Origin: an uncultured Aquimarina sp.
Lineage (GTDB): Bacteria > Bacteroidota > Bacteroidia > Flavobacteriales > Flavobacteriaceae
Direction of reading: 5' to 3'
Assembly (NCBI GenBank): GCA_947493035.1
Contig: CANLOW010000002.1
Coordinates: 124,001 to 188,000 of the forward strand
DNA: 64,000 bases
Below the pieces are notes generated by a model, which saw nothing but the letters and a program-made list of their open reading frames with translations, had not been told where the DNA came from and searched no databases. A program made the position numbers and the translations under genes. Numbering within the stretch: position 1 is the first letter of the stretch; every line of letters begins with the position of its first letter. This document shows, piece by piece, positions 10,132 through 18,523 of this stretch.

Positions 10132-10510
10132 TTATCTGTTTTCAGTACTTGTTAAGAGTAAAGATTTGTGATACTTAATGAAACCATTTAACAACTTCTT
10201 ACATTTATTAATTTCTTTAAATAATGACTTAAATTCGTCATTAGTAATATATTTTAAATCTAAAGCGATAAACATTTGAGTTTCCAATTCAAACAATGAG
10301 GCTCTTTAAATATAAAAGAATCTCAACTTATCATTAGGAGTATTTCTCCCACAGCCTTCAGCAATATTTGCAGGAACAGAAACCGCACTTCTTCTAATTT
10401 GATCTGTTAAACCAAATCGTTCTTTTGAAGGGAAAATTTTAATTATTGAATATATTTTTCTTACTAAAAAGTCTTGATTCTTTCCATACATCCAAGTCAA
10501 AATATTCCAT
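10132..10510 (-). pseudogene. Four-helix-bundle (23S rRNA intervening-sequence type) protein, broken
   Basis: The family signature is plain: [25 protein letters not shown] on the minus strand (quoted here as [14 protein letters not shown] then [11 protein letters not shown]), followed after a TAA (10306-10308) by RASLFELETQMFIALDLKYI, the normal C-terminal half, open to 10132 in the same frame. The true N-terminus starts at an ATG at 10510 ([13 protein letters not shown]) in another frame and joins the main frame near 10462-10470 if one T is removed from a T5 run. So the gene carries one frameshift and one nonsense codon. Intact members are about 115-120 aa, first seen in rRNA intervening sequences; function is unclear. 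Confidence 0.85.
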
Positions 10511-10554
10511 AACTATATTTTATTTACTGATAACCGATAACTAAAAACAGATAA
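10132..10554. repeat. Inverted repeats flanking the four-helix-bundle pseudogene
   Basis: TTATCTGTTTTCAGT at 10132-10146 and the inverse of TTATCTGTTTTTAGT at 10540-10554 match at 14 of 15 positions. Both sit among further GTTATC-type units (GGTTATCAATTATC on the left; CTGATAACCGATAACT on the right). The repeats delimit an about 420-base insert containing only the broken gene, between the two halves of metH. Confidence 0.7.
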
Positions 10555-10557
10555 CTA

Positions 10558-11556
10558 TCAACTATCAAACAAAATACGAGGTTTATACTCAGCTGCTAAA
10601 TCAGCAATAGCTTTGATATGTGCTGGAGTTGTTCCACAACATCCTCCTACTATATTGATCAAACTTTTATCTAAAAACTCTTTTATCTGGTCTGCCATTT
10701 GCTCTGGAGTTTCATCATATTCTCCAAAAGCATTTGGTAACCCTGCATTAGGGTGAGCAGAAACATTAAACTCCGCTTTTTGTGCTAATACTTCTAAATG
10801 AGGCGTCAATTGATTAGCTCCTAAAGCACAATTGAAACCTACGCTTAACATTGGGATGTGAGAGATCGAGACCAAAAAAGCTTCAGCTGTTTGTCCTGAA
10901 AGTGTACGTCCACTCGCATCTGTTATTGTTCCGCTTACCATAATAGGCACATCAATACCTCTTTCATCTTTTACTTCTTCAATAGCAAATAATGCTGCCT
11001 TTGCATTTAATGTATCGAAGACTGTTTCTACTAATAGAATATCTGCACCTCCATCTAACAAGGCTTCTGTTTGTTGTTTGTAAGCAATGCGCAAATCATC
11101 GAAAGTCACGGCCCTAAATCCGGGATCATTTACGTCAGGAGACATACTAGCTGTTCGGTTTGTTGGGCCAATAGAACCTGCTACAAAACGAGGCTTATCA
11201 GGATTCTTAGCAGTGTATTCATCGGCAACTTCTTTAGCAATCTTAGCAGATTCATAGTTCAATTCATAAACTAGATCTTCCATACCATAATCTTCCATGG
11301 CTATAGTAGTTCCCGAAAAAGTATTTGTTTCTGCTATATCTGCTCCTGCTTCAAAATATTTCCCATGAATTGTCTTAATAGCTTCTGGTTGAGTCAAACT
11401 TAGCAAGTCATTATTTCCTTGTAATGGCTGCTTCCAATCCTTAAAACGTTCTCCACGGTAGTCTTCTTCGGTGAACTTATATTGCTGAATCATAGTACCC
11501 ATTGCTCCGTCTAAAATAAGGATACGTTCTTTTAAGATGTCTTGAATATTCTTCAT
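10558..11556 (-). CDS. metH: Methionine synthase, homocysteine-binding part
   Basis: 332 aa, the homocysteine S-methyltransferase (betaine-homocysteine methyltransferase fold) module of MetH as a separate protein. It opens with the typical [13 protein letters not shown] and carries the three zinc-ligand cysteines: C243 in GFNCALG and C306/C307 in GGCCGTTP. It binds homocysteine through zinc and works with the partner encoded at 7377-10091. Its stop codon lies 4 bases from the inverted repeat of the inserted cassette, so the gene itself is undamaged. No cobalamin or SAM riboswitch could be recognised in the 180 bases before it. Confidence 0.93.
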   Translation of the reverse strand: MKNIQDILKERILILDGAMGTMIQQYKFTEEDYRGERFKDWKQPLQGNNDLLSLTQPEAIKTIHGKYFEAGADIAETNTFSGTTIAMEDYGMEDLVYELNYESAKIAKEVADEYTAKNPDKPRFVAGSIGPTNRTASMSPDVNDPGFRAVTFDDLRIAYKQQTEALLDGGADILLVETVFDTLNAKAALFAIEEVKDERGIDVPIMVSGTITDASGRTLSGQTAEAFLVSISHIPMLSVGFNCALGANQLTPHLEVLAQKAEFNVSAHPNAGLPNAFGEYDETPEQMADQIKEFLDKSLINIVGGCCGTTPAHIKAIADLAAEYKPRILFDS

Positions 11557-11737
11557 ACTTCCTTTTGTCGCCTTTGTTTGTGTTAGATTACTGACAAAAA
11601 ACGCAAATGCAAAGGTACTCTATACCCCAGATTTTAACAATAGGTGGGACGATAATAAAATTTTAGTAGACTTTAACGGTTCATAGTTGCAACTGAACAA
11701 TAAAACCTTCATTTTTATAAAGAAAAATTACCCTTTT

Positions 11738-12394
11738 ATGCAGCTACTTAAGAAGCTAAAAAAATCTCCCTCGAAGGAAATTCTTGGTTTAGAGTTATTT
11801 CTCTTATTTTTCTTTCTACCAATACTTTTAGCTACTTCAGTAGCTTCTATAATTAAAATATCATGTGTTGTATTGGCGCTTCTTTATGTTTTATTGGTAG
11901 GTGTTTCTAAACACAGTTTTAAAAAGGTTAACATTCCTAGGCCAAGTATAGCATATCTGGTAAGAGTGATTGGGTTATCAATACTACTTTTCATTATAGG
12001 TTTTTTTGTAATGAAAACAACACGTCCAGAAGCACTTTTTAATATGCCTAAAAACAATATTAAATTCTGGATTCAAATTTTAATGATATATGCGTTTTTT
12101 TCCGTATTTACTCAAGAACTGCTCTACAGAAGGTATTTCTTTAATAGATACCAATCTTTAATTCAGAATAAAAACTTACTGTTTTTCATCAATGTAATTT
12201 GTTTTTCGCTCTGCCATATCTTTTTACATACTACTTGGGTATTGATAGCTACGGCAATCGGAGGAGCTTTATTTGCCTACACCTATAAAAAAGAAAAGAG
12301 CCTATTTTGGACTTGCGTCGAACATGCTCTTTATGGTAATATTTTATTTTCTATAGGAATTGGAGCTGAACTTGCTTTTCCTGCAGCTAGCTAA
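11738..12394 (+). CDS. CPBP/CAAX-type intramembrane metalloprotease family protein
   Basis: 218 aa from the ATG at 11738 (the frame is open to a TTG at 11687 upstream). Several hydrophobic segments: two near residues 25-65, one near 80-100, one near 110-130 and more to the C-terminus. CPBP motifs are present: TQELLYRRYFF where the family has EExxxR, FSLCH for FxxxH, and EHALYGN in the third motif region. The first Glu of motif 1 is Gln here, so proteolytic activity is uncertain. Relatives process prenylated proteins or handle peptides and bacteriocins in bacteria. It stands alone, divergent from metH. Confidence 0.75.
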   Translation: MQLLKKLKKSPSKEILGLELFLLFFFLPILLATSVASIIKISCVVLALLYVLLVGVSKHSFKKVNIPRPSIAYLVRVIGLSILLFIIGFFVMKTTRPEALFNMPKNNIKFWIQILMIYAFFSVFTQELLYRRYFFNRYQSLIQNKNLLFFINVICFSLCHIFLHTTWVLIATAIGGALFAYTYKKEKSLFWTCVEHALYGNILFSIGIGAELAFPAAS

Positions 12395-12563
12395 AATTTA
12401 ATCCCACATTATGTGATCAAATTCACAAAGCTTAACTTATTACTTAACAAAGGTAATATTTAGCTACAGACCTAGTATACTTTAGCATAATAGTAGTTAA
12501 TTATAAGATTAAACCAAGAATACTTGAAGTATTTTTAGTTTTCCTTTAACTAATAACTGTTCA

Positions 12564-13715
12564 CTAAACAATTACTTTTATTTGTTTTGCTTTAATTATA
12601 GCATTTGCATAAGCTTCTTCGTATAGAGGAACTACCTGTGATATTTCAAATTTTAATGCTTGCTCTCTAGCTTGCTTTTTGAATTTATCTAAAACTAGTT
12701 CATCACTTAAAATATTGCATGCATTATTTGCCATATCATCAATATCCCCTACTTCGCTTAAAAAACCAGAAAAACCCTCTTTATTTACTTCTGGTATACC
12801 ACCTGTATTACTAGAAATAACAGGAACACTATGTATCATAGCTTCTAAAGCAGCCAAACCGAAGCTTTCTTTTTCTGAAGGCAATAAGAAAAGGTCACTA
12901 AAACATAAAATTCTATGGATTTCATTACTATTACCCATAAAAATGACTTTATCTTGAATCCCTAATTCTCTTGTTAATCGCTTTGCATCAGGCATTAAAG
13001 GTCCATCACCTACCATCATCAATTTTGCAGGTATCTTTTGTTGAATCTTTTCAAAAATTCGGATAATATCTTCAATACGCTTTACTGGTCTAAAATTACT
13101 GATGTGAGTTATAATTTTTTCTTCCTTTTCAGCCATCAAATGTCTTTTACATTCAACGTCATGATTTACAGATTTACTAACATCAATAAAATTAGGAATC
13201 ACATCAATTTTAGAATCTTCTATATCAAAAAGACGTAATGTATCTTTCTTTAAGCTTGCTGAAACAGAAGTCACTACATCACTTTGATTGATACTAAAAG
13301 ATACAGCAGGCTTGTAATGAGGATGATTACCTACTAAAGTAATATCTGTTCCATGTAAAGTAGTTACCATTGGAATATGAATACCTTCCTGAGCAAGCAT
13401 TTGTTTGGCCATATAACCTGCATATGCGTGAGGAATAGCATAATGAACGTGTAGTAATTCGATATCATATTTTTTAATGACACGAACTAATTTACTTGAT
13501 AATGCAAGTTCATAAGGTTGATAATGGAATAAAGGATACTCAGGTACTTCAACTTCATGAAAATGTATACCAGGTACTAGCATATCCAATCTAACAGGCT
13601 GATTGTAGGTTATAAAATGTACTTGATGCCCTCTGTTAGCCAAGGCTATTCCTAATTCTGTTGCTACAACCCCACTTCCACCAAATGTTGGATAACATAC
13701 TACTGCTATATGCAT
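12564..13715 (-). CDS. bshA: N-acetyl-alpha-D-glucosaminyl L-malate synthase BshA
   Basis: 383 aa GT4 glycosyltransferase with the BshA-specific N-terminus (VVCYPTFGGSGVVATELG), the malate/UDP-GlcNAc site around HVHYAIPHAYA and TLHGTDITLVG, and the nucleotide-sugar Glu motif PSEKESFGLAALEAM. It joins UDP-GlcNAc and L-malate in the first step of bacillithiol synthesis, so the organism probably uses bacillithiol as its thiol buffer; bshB and bshC are not in this window. It follows the GH3 gene by 29 bases and may share its transcript. Confidence 0.93.
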   Translation of the reverse strand: MHIAVVCYPTFGGSGVVATELGIALANRGHQVHFITYNQPVRLDMLVPGIHFHEVEVPEYPLFHYQPYELALSSKLVRVIKKYDIELLHVHYAIPHAYAGYMAKQMLAQEGIHIPMVTTLHGTDITLVGNHPHYKPAVSFSINQSDVVTSVSASLKKDTLRLFDIEDSKIDVIPNFIDVSKSVNHDVECKRHLMAEKEEKIITHISNFRPVKRIEDIIRIFEKIQQKIPAKLMMVGDGPLMPDAKRLTRELGIQDKVIFMGNSNEIHRILCFSDLFLLPSEKESFGLAALEAMIHSVPVISSNTGGIPEVNKEGFSGFLSEVGDIDDMANNACNILSDELVLDKFKKQAREQALKFEISQVVPLYEEAYANAIIKAKQIKVIV

Positions 13716-13744
13716 TCTATCTAAATTTTACCCGTTATACAAAT

Positions 13745-16657
13745 TTAATCAATAATTGCTTCGTAGATGAATCTTTGAATTTTTGTACGAATATCTTCCT
13801 TTATTAATTTACGATTAGTCGCATCAGGGAAAGTTCTATTACTAAGAAAAACATAAATTATTTCTTTTTCAGGATCCGCCCATGTATATGTACCTGTAAA
13901 TCCGCTATGTCCAAAACTTTCCATAGAAACACAACCACAAGTAGGTCCTACTTCTTTCAACTGAGGTTTATCAAAACCAACACCTCTTCTATTATCATCA
14001 TCACAAAAGTGACACGTATTAAACTTTTTAAAAGTTCCACTGGAAAGAAAATTGCTTCCACCATAAGTACCTTCGTTTAAATACATTTGCATCATTTTGG
14101 CTATATCATTTGTATTTCCAAACAAACCAGCATGCCCACCAATACCATCTAACATTGCTGCACCTTGATCATGTACATATCCATGTACTACTTGATACCT
14201 ATATACTTGGTCATTTTCTGATGGGGGTATTCTTTCTAAAGGCACTCCTGCATTTAAAGGTCTATACATCAAATTATTGGCGCCAATATTATTATAAAAC
14301 TGGTTATTGATCAGCTGAGATAAGTCTAAACCATAAAAGTCTTCTATATATTCTTTTAAAATATAAAAAGGAAGATCACTATACTTATAATTGTCTCTTT
14401 TCCTTAGCTCACTATGAATTAATTCTTGAAAAATAGAGTCTTTATAATCTTCTCTCAAGTACATTTCGTTTGCTATTTTAACAGTATACCAATCTTTTTT
14501 TTGAGTAGAATAATATTTACTTAAAGGCTTTAAAGTAACAGAGTCCATAGTTTTAGCATAAAAAGGTATCCAAGCCTTAAACCTACCTTGATGAGACAAA
14601 GCATCTAATACTGTGATCGTATCTTTGTCTGTTTCTTTTAACTCAGGTAATAAATCTACTAACTGGTCTTTTAATCTAAATAATCCAGCATCATGTAGCT
14701 TCATAGTAAGAGGAAGCGTAGCCAAAATTTTAGTTAAAGAAGCTAAATCATATAAGTCATCTTCTTTAACCTTTCTCTTCTTTTGATAGGTGTGATATCC
14801 AAATTGTTTGTTATAAACTACATTTCCATGACGAGCAATTAATAGCTGAACACCCGGTGTCATTTCTTGTTCAATCGCATAATTAACAATAGAATCAACT
14901 TTTTTTAATTTATATGAATCAATACCTTCGTACTCCGGTAATCGATAACCTAAACGCAACTTTTTAGTCAAAAAAAAACCGTCTCCTATATGATAATCAG
15001 GAGAAATACTAACAGGTAGGACTCCTTTAGATGGTATAGCACCGAAAATGATTTGTGCAGCTTTTTCTTGAAATGCTTTATGATTTTGATACCCTACAAC
15101 TATTGACTTTAGGTATTTAAGGGCAGGAATATCATTTAATGCGTATGGTTTAGCAAAACTTACTAAAATTGCACTATAACGCTGTGCAATTATATTGATT
15201 AAATCTGCATCCTTTGGTTTTATCTTGTATTTTGACCAAGGTGACTTGTTCGAAGCATGATAACCAATAATAATTTGATTATAGTATGCTAATTGATCAA
15301 GGTCCTCTATTGATTTAACCTCAATTTTTTCAATATTATCATACCTTTTTAATTGGTTTTCAAAATACTTCCCACTTTCTTCACCAAAAGAAACGTATGC
15401 TATATTTCGTAATTCCAAATGTTGTATAGGAATAATACTGTCTTCATTTTTTATAACCGTAATGGCATTTTCTGCCAAAGAAGCTGTTAATAAATCATTT
15501 TCATAATCATTTAAATCTTCAATTAAATGATCTATCTCTATGGGAGTATAATGCTGTAATCCAGCTTTATATTTAGCTTTCAATATTTTTTTTACTGAAT
15601 AAGCCAATCTTTCTTCTGTAATTTTTCCTTTTAAAACCTTTTGTTCTATCTTATTTAGAGCCTTAGGAATATCTTCAGAAATTAATAAAATATCATTTCC
15701 TGCATCAAAAGCAGCAAGATCAATATCTCCAGGTTCATCGAAATTAGAAGCGCCTTTCATATTCAACGCATCTGTAAAAACCAATCCCTTAAACTTCAGT
15801 TGGTCTTTCAATAACTTAGTCACGACATTAGTTGACAGAGACGATGGTAAGCCTTCCTTTTGTATAAGACTTGGAATATTTAAATGCGCTATCATTACAC
15901 TCGAAACCCCTTTATCAATCAACTGTTCGAATGGGTATAGTTCAACCTTAGTGATACGTTCTTTATCAAAAGAAATACTTGGTAATGTTTTATGAGAATC
16001 TTTATCCGTATCTCCATGGCCAGGGAAATGCTTGGCATTTGTCAATATTCCTTGATCATGCATTCCTTCCATTATAGCAATGGCTTGTTGAGAAACCCAT
16101 TCTTTTCCTTCCCCAAAAGAACGATTACCTATAATTGGATTTTTGGGATTGGTATTAATATCTACAACAGGTGCAAAATTAAGATGAACCCCTAATCGTT
16201 TACAATGTTTTCCGATAAGTTGACCTGTCTGTTTTAATAATTTTTTATCCCGAATAGCTCCTAAAGTCATATTCCAAGGAAAAGCATAAGTCGAATCTAA
16301 ACGCATAGCTAAGCCCCATTCTGCATCCATAGCAATTAACAATGGTACTTTTGATGAAGCTTGAAACCTATTGCACATGTTAGCTTGCCTTACAGGTCCT
16401 CCTTTAGAAAATATTATACCACCGATATGTTGGTCTTTGATAAGCTTTTTAATACGATTTTCTTCTGCTTTCCCTTTGTTAGAAAAGGCATCTACCATAA
16501 ATAATTGACCTATTCGTTGCTTTGTGTTTAAACTATTGTAAACACTATCAACCCATTGTTTTTGAATTACTTCATCAGAAGTTAACAAAGGATCATTTTG
16601 GGCAAATATTATATTAGTTAAAATAACACTTGCGATAATTATATAAAGTTTCTTCAA
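13745..16657 (-). CDS. GH3 glycosidase fused to class C beta-lactamase-type hydrolase
   Basis: 970 aa exported fusion. A signal peptide (ending IIFAQ) is followed by a GH3 catalytic domain with the NagZ-type motif KHFPGHGDTD at 209-218 and nucleophile Asp296 in FTDALNM, then a GH3 C-terminal domain at about 390-570. From about 590 a serine beta-lactamase/esterase domain has SxxK in LASLTK near 640, YSD, and HSG near the end. Such fusions in Bacteroidota are thought to act on peptidoglycan amino-sugar fragments; the second domain's substrate is unknown. The start is a TTG 6 bases after the stop of the upstream gene, with no in-frame ATG before the signal peptide, implying coupled translation. 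Confidence 0.9.
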   Translation of the reverse strand: MKKLYIIIASVILTNIIFAQNDPLLTSDEVIQKQWVDSVYNSLNTKQRIGQLFMVDAFSNKGKAEENRIKKLIKDQHIGGIIFSKGGPVRQANMCNRFQASSKVPLLIAMDAEWGLAMRLDSTYAFPWNMTLGAIRDKKLLKQTGQLIGKHCKRLGVHLNFAPVVDINTNPKNPIIGNRSFGEGKEWVSQQAIAIMEGMHDQGILTNAKHFPGHGDTDKDSHKTLPSISFDKERITKVELYPFEQLIDKGVSSVMIAHLNIPSLIQKEGLPSSLSTNVVTKLLKDQLKFKGLVFTDALNMKGASNFDEPGDIDLAAFDAGNDILLISEDIPKALNKIEQKVLKGKITEERLAYSVKKILKAKYKAGLQHYTPIEIDHLIEDLNDYENDLLTASLAENAITVIKNEDSIIPIQHLELRNIAYVSFGEESGKYFENQLKRYDNIEKIEVKSIEDLDQLAYYNQIIIGYHASNKSPWSKYKIKPKDADLINIIAQRYSAILVSFAKPYALNDIPALKYLKSIVVGYQNHKAFQEKAAQIIFGAIPSKGVLPVSISPDYHIGDGFFLTKKLRLGYRLPEYEGIDSYKLKKVDSIVNYAIEQEMTPGVQLLIARHGNVVYNKQFGYHTYQKKRKVKEDDLYDLASLTKILATLPLTMKLHDAGLFRLKDQLVDLLPELKETDKDTITVLDALSHQGRFKAWIPFYAKTMDSVTLKPLSKYYSTQKKDWYTVKIANEMYLREDYKDSIFQELIHSELRKRDNYKYSDLPFYILKEYIEDFYGLDLSQLINNQFYNNIGANNLMYRPLNAGVPLERIPPSENDQVYRYQVVHGYVHDQGAAMLDGIGGHAGLFGNTNDIAKMMQMYLNEGTYGGSNFLSSGTFKKFNTCHFCDDDNRRGVGFDKPQLKEVGPTCGCVSMESFGHSGFTGTYTWADPEKEIIYVFLSNRTFPDATNRKLIKEDIRTKIQRFIYEAIID

Positions 16658-16663
16658 ATTCTT

Positions 16664-17149
16664 TTACTTTAAAAAACGTGCATGCCAGCTTTCTTTCATA
16701 GGCACTTCCCAATGGTGTTCGTACTCTTCTTTGGTATTCACTAAATTATTGAAAACTATAGTGTTTTCAGAAACAGATTTAGCTTTTACCATTTTTCTGA
16801 AATCTATTAAATTCTTGTAAGCTACAAATTCACCATTCTTAAAAGATACATTCATTTTATCCATTAAGTCTACATTGTAATCTTTTTCTAATTGTTGAAA
16901 AAAATGTACTGAGGCATCTATAGAGCAACCACTCGCAGTATGAAACTCATTATCTACCGCTAATATTATAAATCTATTGTATTTTATTTCATAACCAGCT
17001 TTTAATGATGCTCCGTGCGCAGCCCATTGAGAGATGAAATCATCAAGTTTTCTTGTGATATCTACAAGCTCATCCGTTGAAAATGAACGACTCGCTTGAT
17101 AAATCCATATTTTAGAACTGGGTGATAATTCATTAAATCGTGTTAACAT
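16664..17149 (-). CDS. Conserved flavobacterial protein often labelled ABC transporter ATPase
   Basis: 161 aa, cytoplasmic, starting at an ATG. It opens SPSSKIWIYQASRSFS and has HGASLKAGYEIKYNRFIILAVD and GCSIDASVHFFQ, a family conserved in Bacteroidota. Databases often call it an ABC transporter ATPase, but there is no Walker A, Walker B or ABC signature here, so that label is not supported. It ends 6 bases before the TTG start of the GH3 fusion and lies after cvfB, forming a run of closely spaced genes. Function unknown. Confidence 0.72.
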   Translation of the reverse strand: MLTRFNELSPSSKIWIYQASRSFSTDELVDITRKLDDFISQWAAHGASLKAGYEIKYNRFIILAVDNEFHTASGCSIDASVHFFQQLEKDYNVDLMDKMNVSFKNGEFVAYKNLIDFRKMVKAKSVSENTIVFNNLVNTKEEYEHHWEVPMKESWHARFLK

Positions 17150-17180
17150 GTCTTGTAATAATTGTTGTTAAAATGGTTAT

Positions 17181-18014
17181 TTACTCTTTTAAGCTTATTC
17201 CATCATTCTCGATAGTAATTTTTCGTTGCTTATAAAGCGTCCCCACAGCTTTTTTAAAGTTCTTTTTACTTAACTGTAATCTATCTTTAATTTCTTCAGG
17301 TGAAGATTTATCATGAAGTGGTAAAAAACCTCCTTCTGCCTCTAATGTTCTTAAGATCATAGCCGCGTTTGGTTCAATACCTCTAAAACCATGCTTTTGC
17401 AAAGTGATATCAATTTTATTATCATGACGTACTTTCTTAACCCAAGCTTGCATACGATCTCCTACATGTACATCTTGAAAGATGTCATCAAAATAAACAA
17501 GTCCCAAGTGTTTTTGATCGATAATTACATTCCATCCTTTATCAGAAGGGTGAGACATTATAACTTCTACTTCTTGATAAGGTTCTAATAAAACAATATT
17601 ATTATTTAAAAACTTATTTGTCTTAGAAGAAGCCACTAGCCTTCCTGTTTTATCATCGATGTATACGTACACCAAATAACTAAGACCTTTACGCATTTTA
17701 TTGACTTGCTCTTTAAAAGGAACAAATAGATGTTTTTCTAATCCCCAATCTAAAAAAGCTCCTACTTCTGATGTCGCAGCACATTTTAAAAAAGCGAAAG
17801 CATTAGCTGTAACAAAAGGGCGAATATTTGTTGCTACTGGACGCTCTTGATGATCTAAATAGATAAATACTTCTAACTTATCACCTATTTCAAAATCCTT
17901 AGGTACATATTTGTTAGGCAGTAAAACTTCATCTCCTTTTTCATTCTTCAAAAACAACCCTGGATCACGATCTCTATCGATCTCCAATGTGTGATACTTC
18001 CCTATTTCTAACAT
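17181..18014 (-). CDS. S1-domain RNA-binding protein, CvfB family
   Basis: 277 aa from the ATG at 18014 (an upstream TTG would add six residues without gain). The N-terminus LEIGKYHTLEIDRD and the tandem S1-like folds (SEVGAFLDWGLEKHLFVPF near 85-105, VGDRMQAWVKKVRHDNKID near 195) followed by a winged-helix C-terminus (LSKKNFKKAVGTLYKQRKI) match CvfB/YitL. Relatives bind RNA and affect virulence gene expression in Gram-positive bacteria; the role here is unknown. Genes at 17149, 16657 and 13715 follow closely on the same strand. Confidence 0.87.
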   Translation of the reverse strand: MLEIGKYHTLEIDRDRDPGLFLKNEKGDEVLLPNKYVPKDFEIGDKLEVFIYLDHQERPVATNIRPFVTANAFAFLKCAATSEVGAFLDWGLEKHLFVPFKEQVNKMRKGLSYLVYVYIDDKTGRLVASSKTNKFLNNNIVLLEPYQEVEVIMSHPSDKGWNVIIDQKHLGLVYFDDIFQDVHVGDRMQAWVKKVRHDNKIDITLQKHGFRGIEPNAAMILRTLEAEGGFLPLHDKSSPEEIKDRLQLSKKNFKKAVGTLYKQRKITIENDGISLKE

Positions 18015-18067
18015 AAAACTAATTTTGTACAAATATACTATTCATATATTGAGTATGCTAAAAACAA

Positions 18068-18089
18068 AAATCCCGCCACAGCGGGATTT
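18068..18089 (-). terminator. Rho-independent terminator after the DUF2853 gene
   Basis: AAATCCCGC and its exact complement around a CACA loop, with a T-rich run on the minus strand. It is the most GC-rich stem in this stretch and separates the menaquinone run from cvfB. Confidence 0.88.
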
Positions 18090-18111
18090 AAGTATTCTAT
18101 TTTAGAATTTA

Positions 18112-18453
18112 TTAACCGTAAATAGCTTCTTTTCCGAAGTGTTTAGTTAATAAATAATAGACTACAGCTCTGTATTTATTTCTATTAGATTTACCATAAG
18201 CTTCCATTACTTTAGCAATACCTTCATCCAAAGCAGGCCCATCAGCTAAACCTAATTTTTTAATTAAGAAATTATTCTTAACTGTTGCTAATTCTGTTTC
18301 ACTTGATCCTGAAACTGTTGATGCATCTTTACCGTAAATAGAAGGTCCACACCCAATAGTAACCTTAGTTAACAAATCCATGTCAGGAGTTTGACTTAAT
18401 TTGGACTTAATATCCTCAGCGTACTTAGCAATTAATTCGTCTCTTTTACTCAT
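18112..18453 (-). CDS. DUF2853 family protein
   Basis: 113 aa, all-helical, soluble. It matches the DUF2853 pattern: YAEDIKSKL at the start, VTIGCGPSIYGKDASTVS in the middle, and KYRAVVYYLLTKHFGKE at the end. The family is small, widespread in Bacteroidota and Proteobacteria, and of unknown role. It follows menD on the same strand after a 70-base gap and ends at a strong terminator, so it may be read through from the menaquinone genes or have its own promoter. Confidence 0.87.
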   Translation of the reverse strand: MSKRDELIAKYAEDIKSKLSQTPDMDLLTKVTIGCGPSIYGKDASTVSGSSETELATVKNNFLIKKLGLADGPALDEGIAKVMEAYGKSNRNKYRAVVYYLLTKHFGKEAIYG

Positions 18454-18523
18454 GTTTTTTTTATTTGTGTTGTTTTACCAAATATAGTACTTCTTGTAAA
18501 CAAATGAAAAAAACCATTAAAAA

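Noticed and set aside
11557..11737. SAM or cobalamin riboswitch before the metH genes
   Set aside because: I could not recognise the conserved core of either class in this 180-base stretch.
16664..17149. ABC transporter ATPase label for the 161-aa protein
   Set aside because: No Walker or ABC signature motif is present; the label seems to be inherited annotation.
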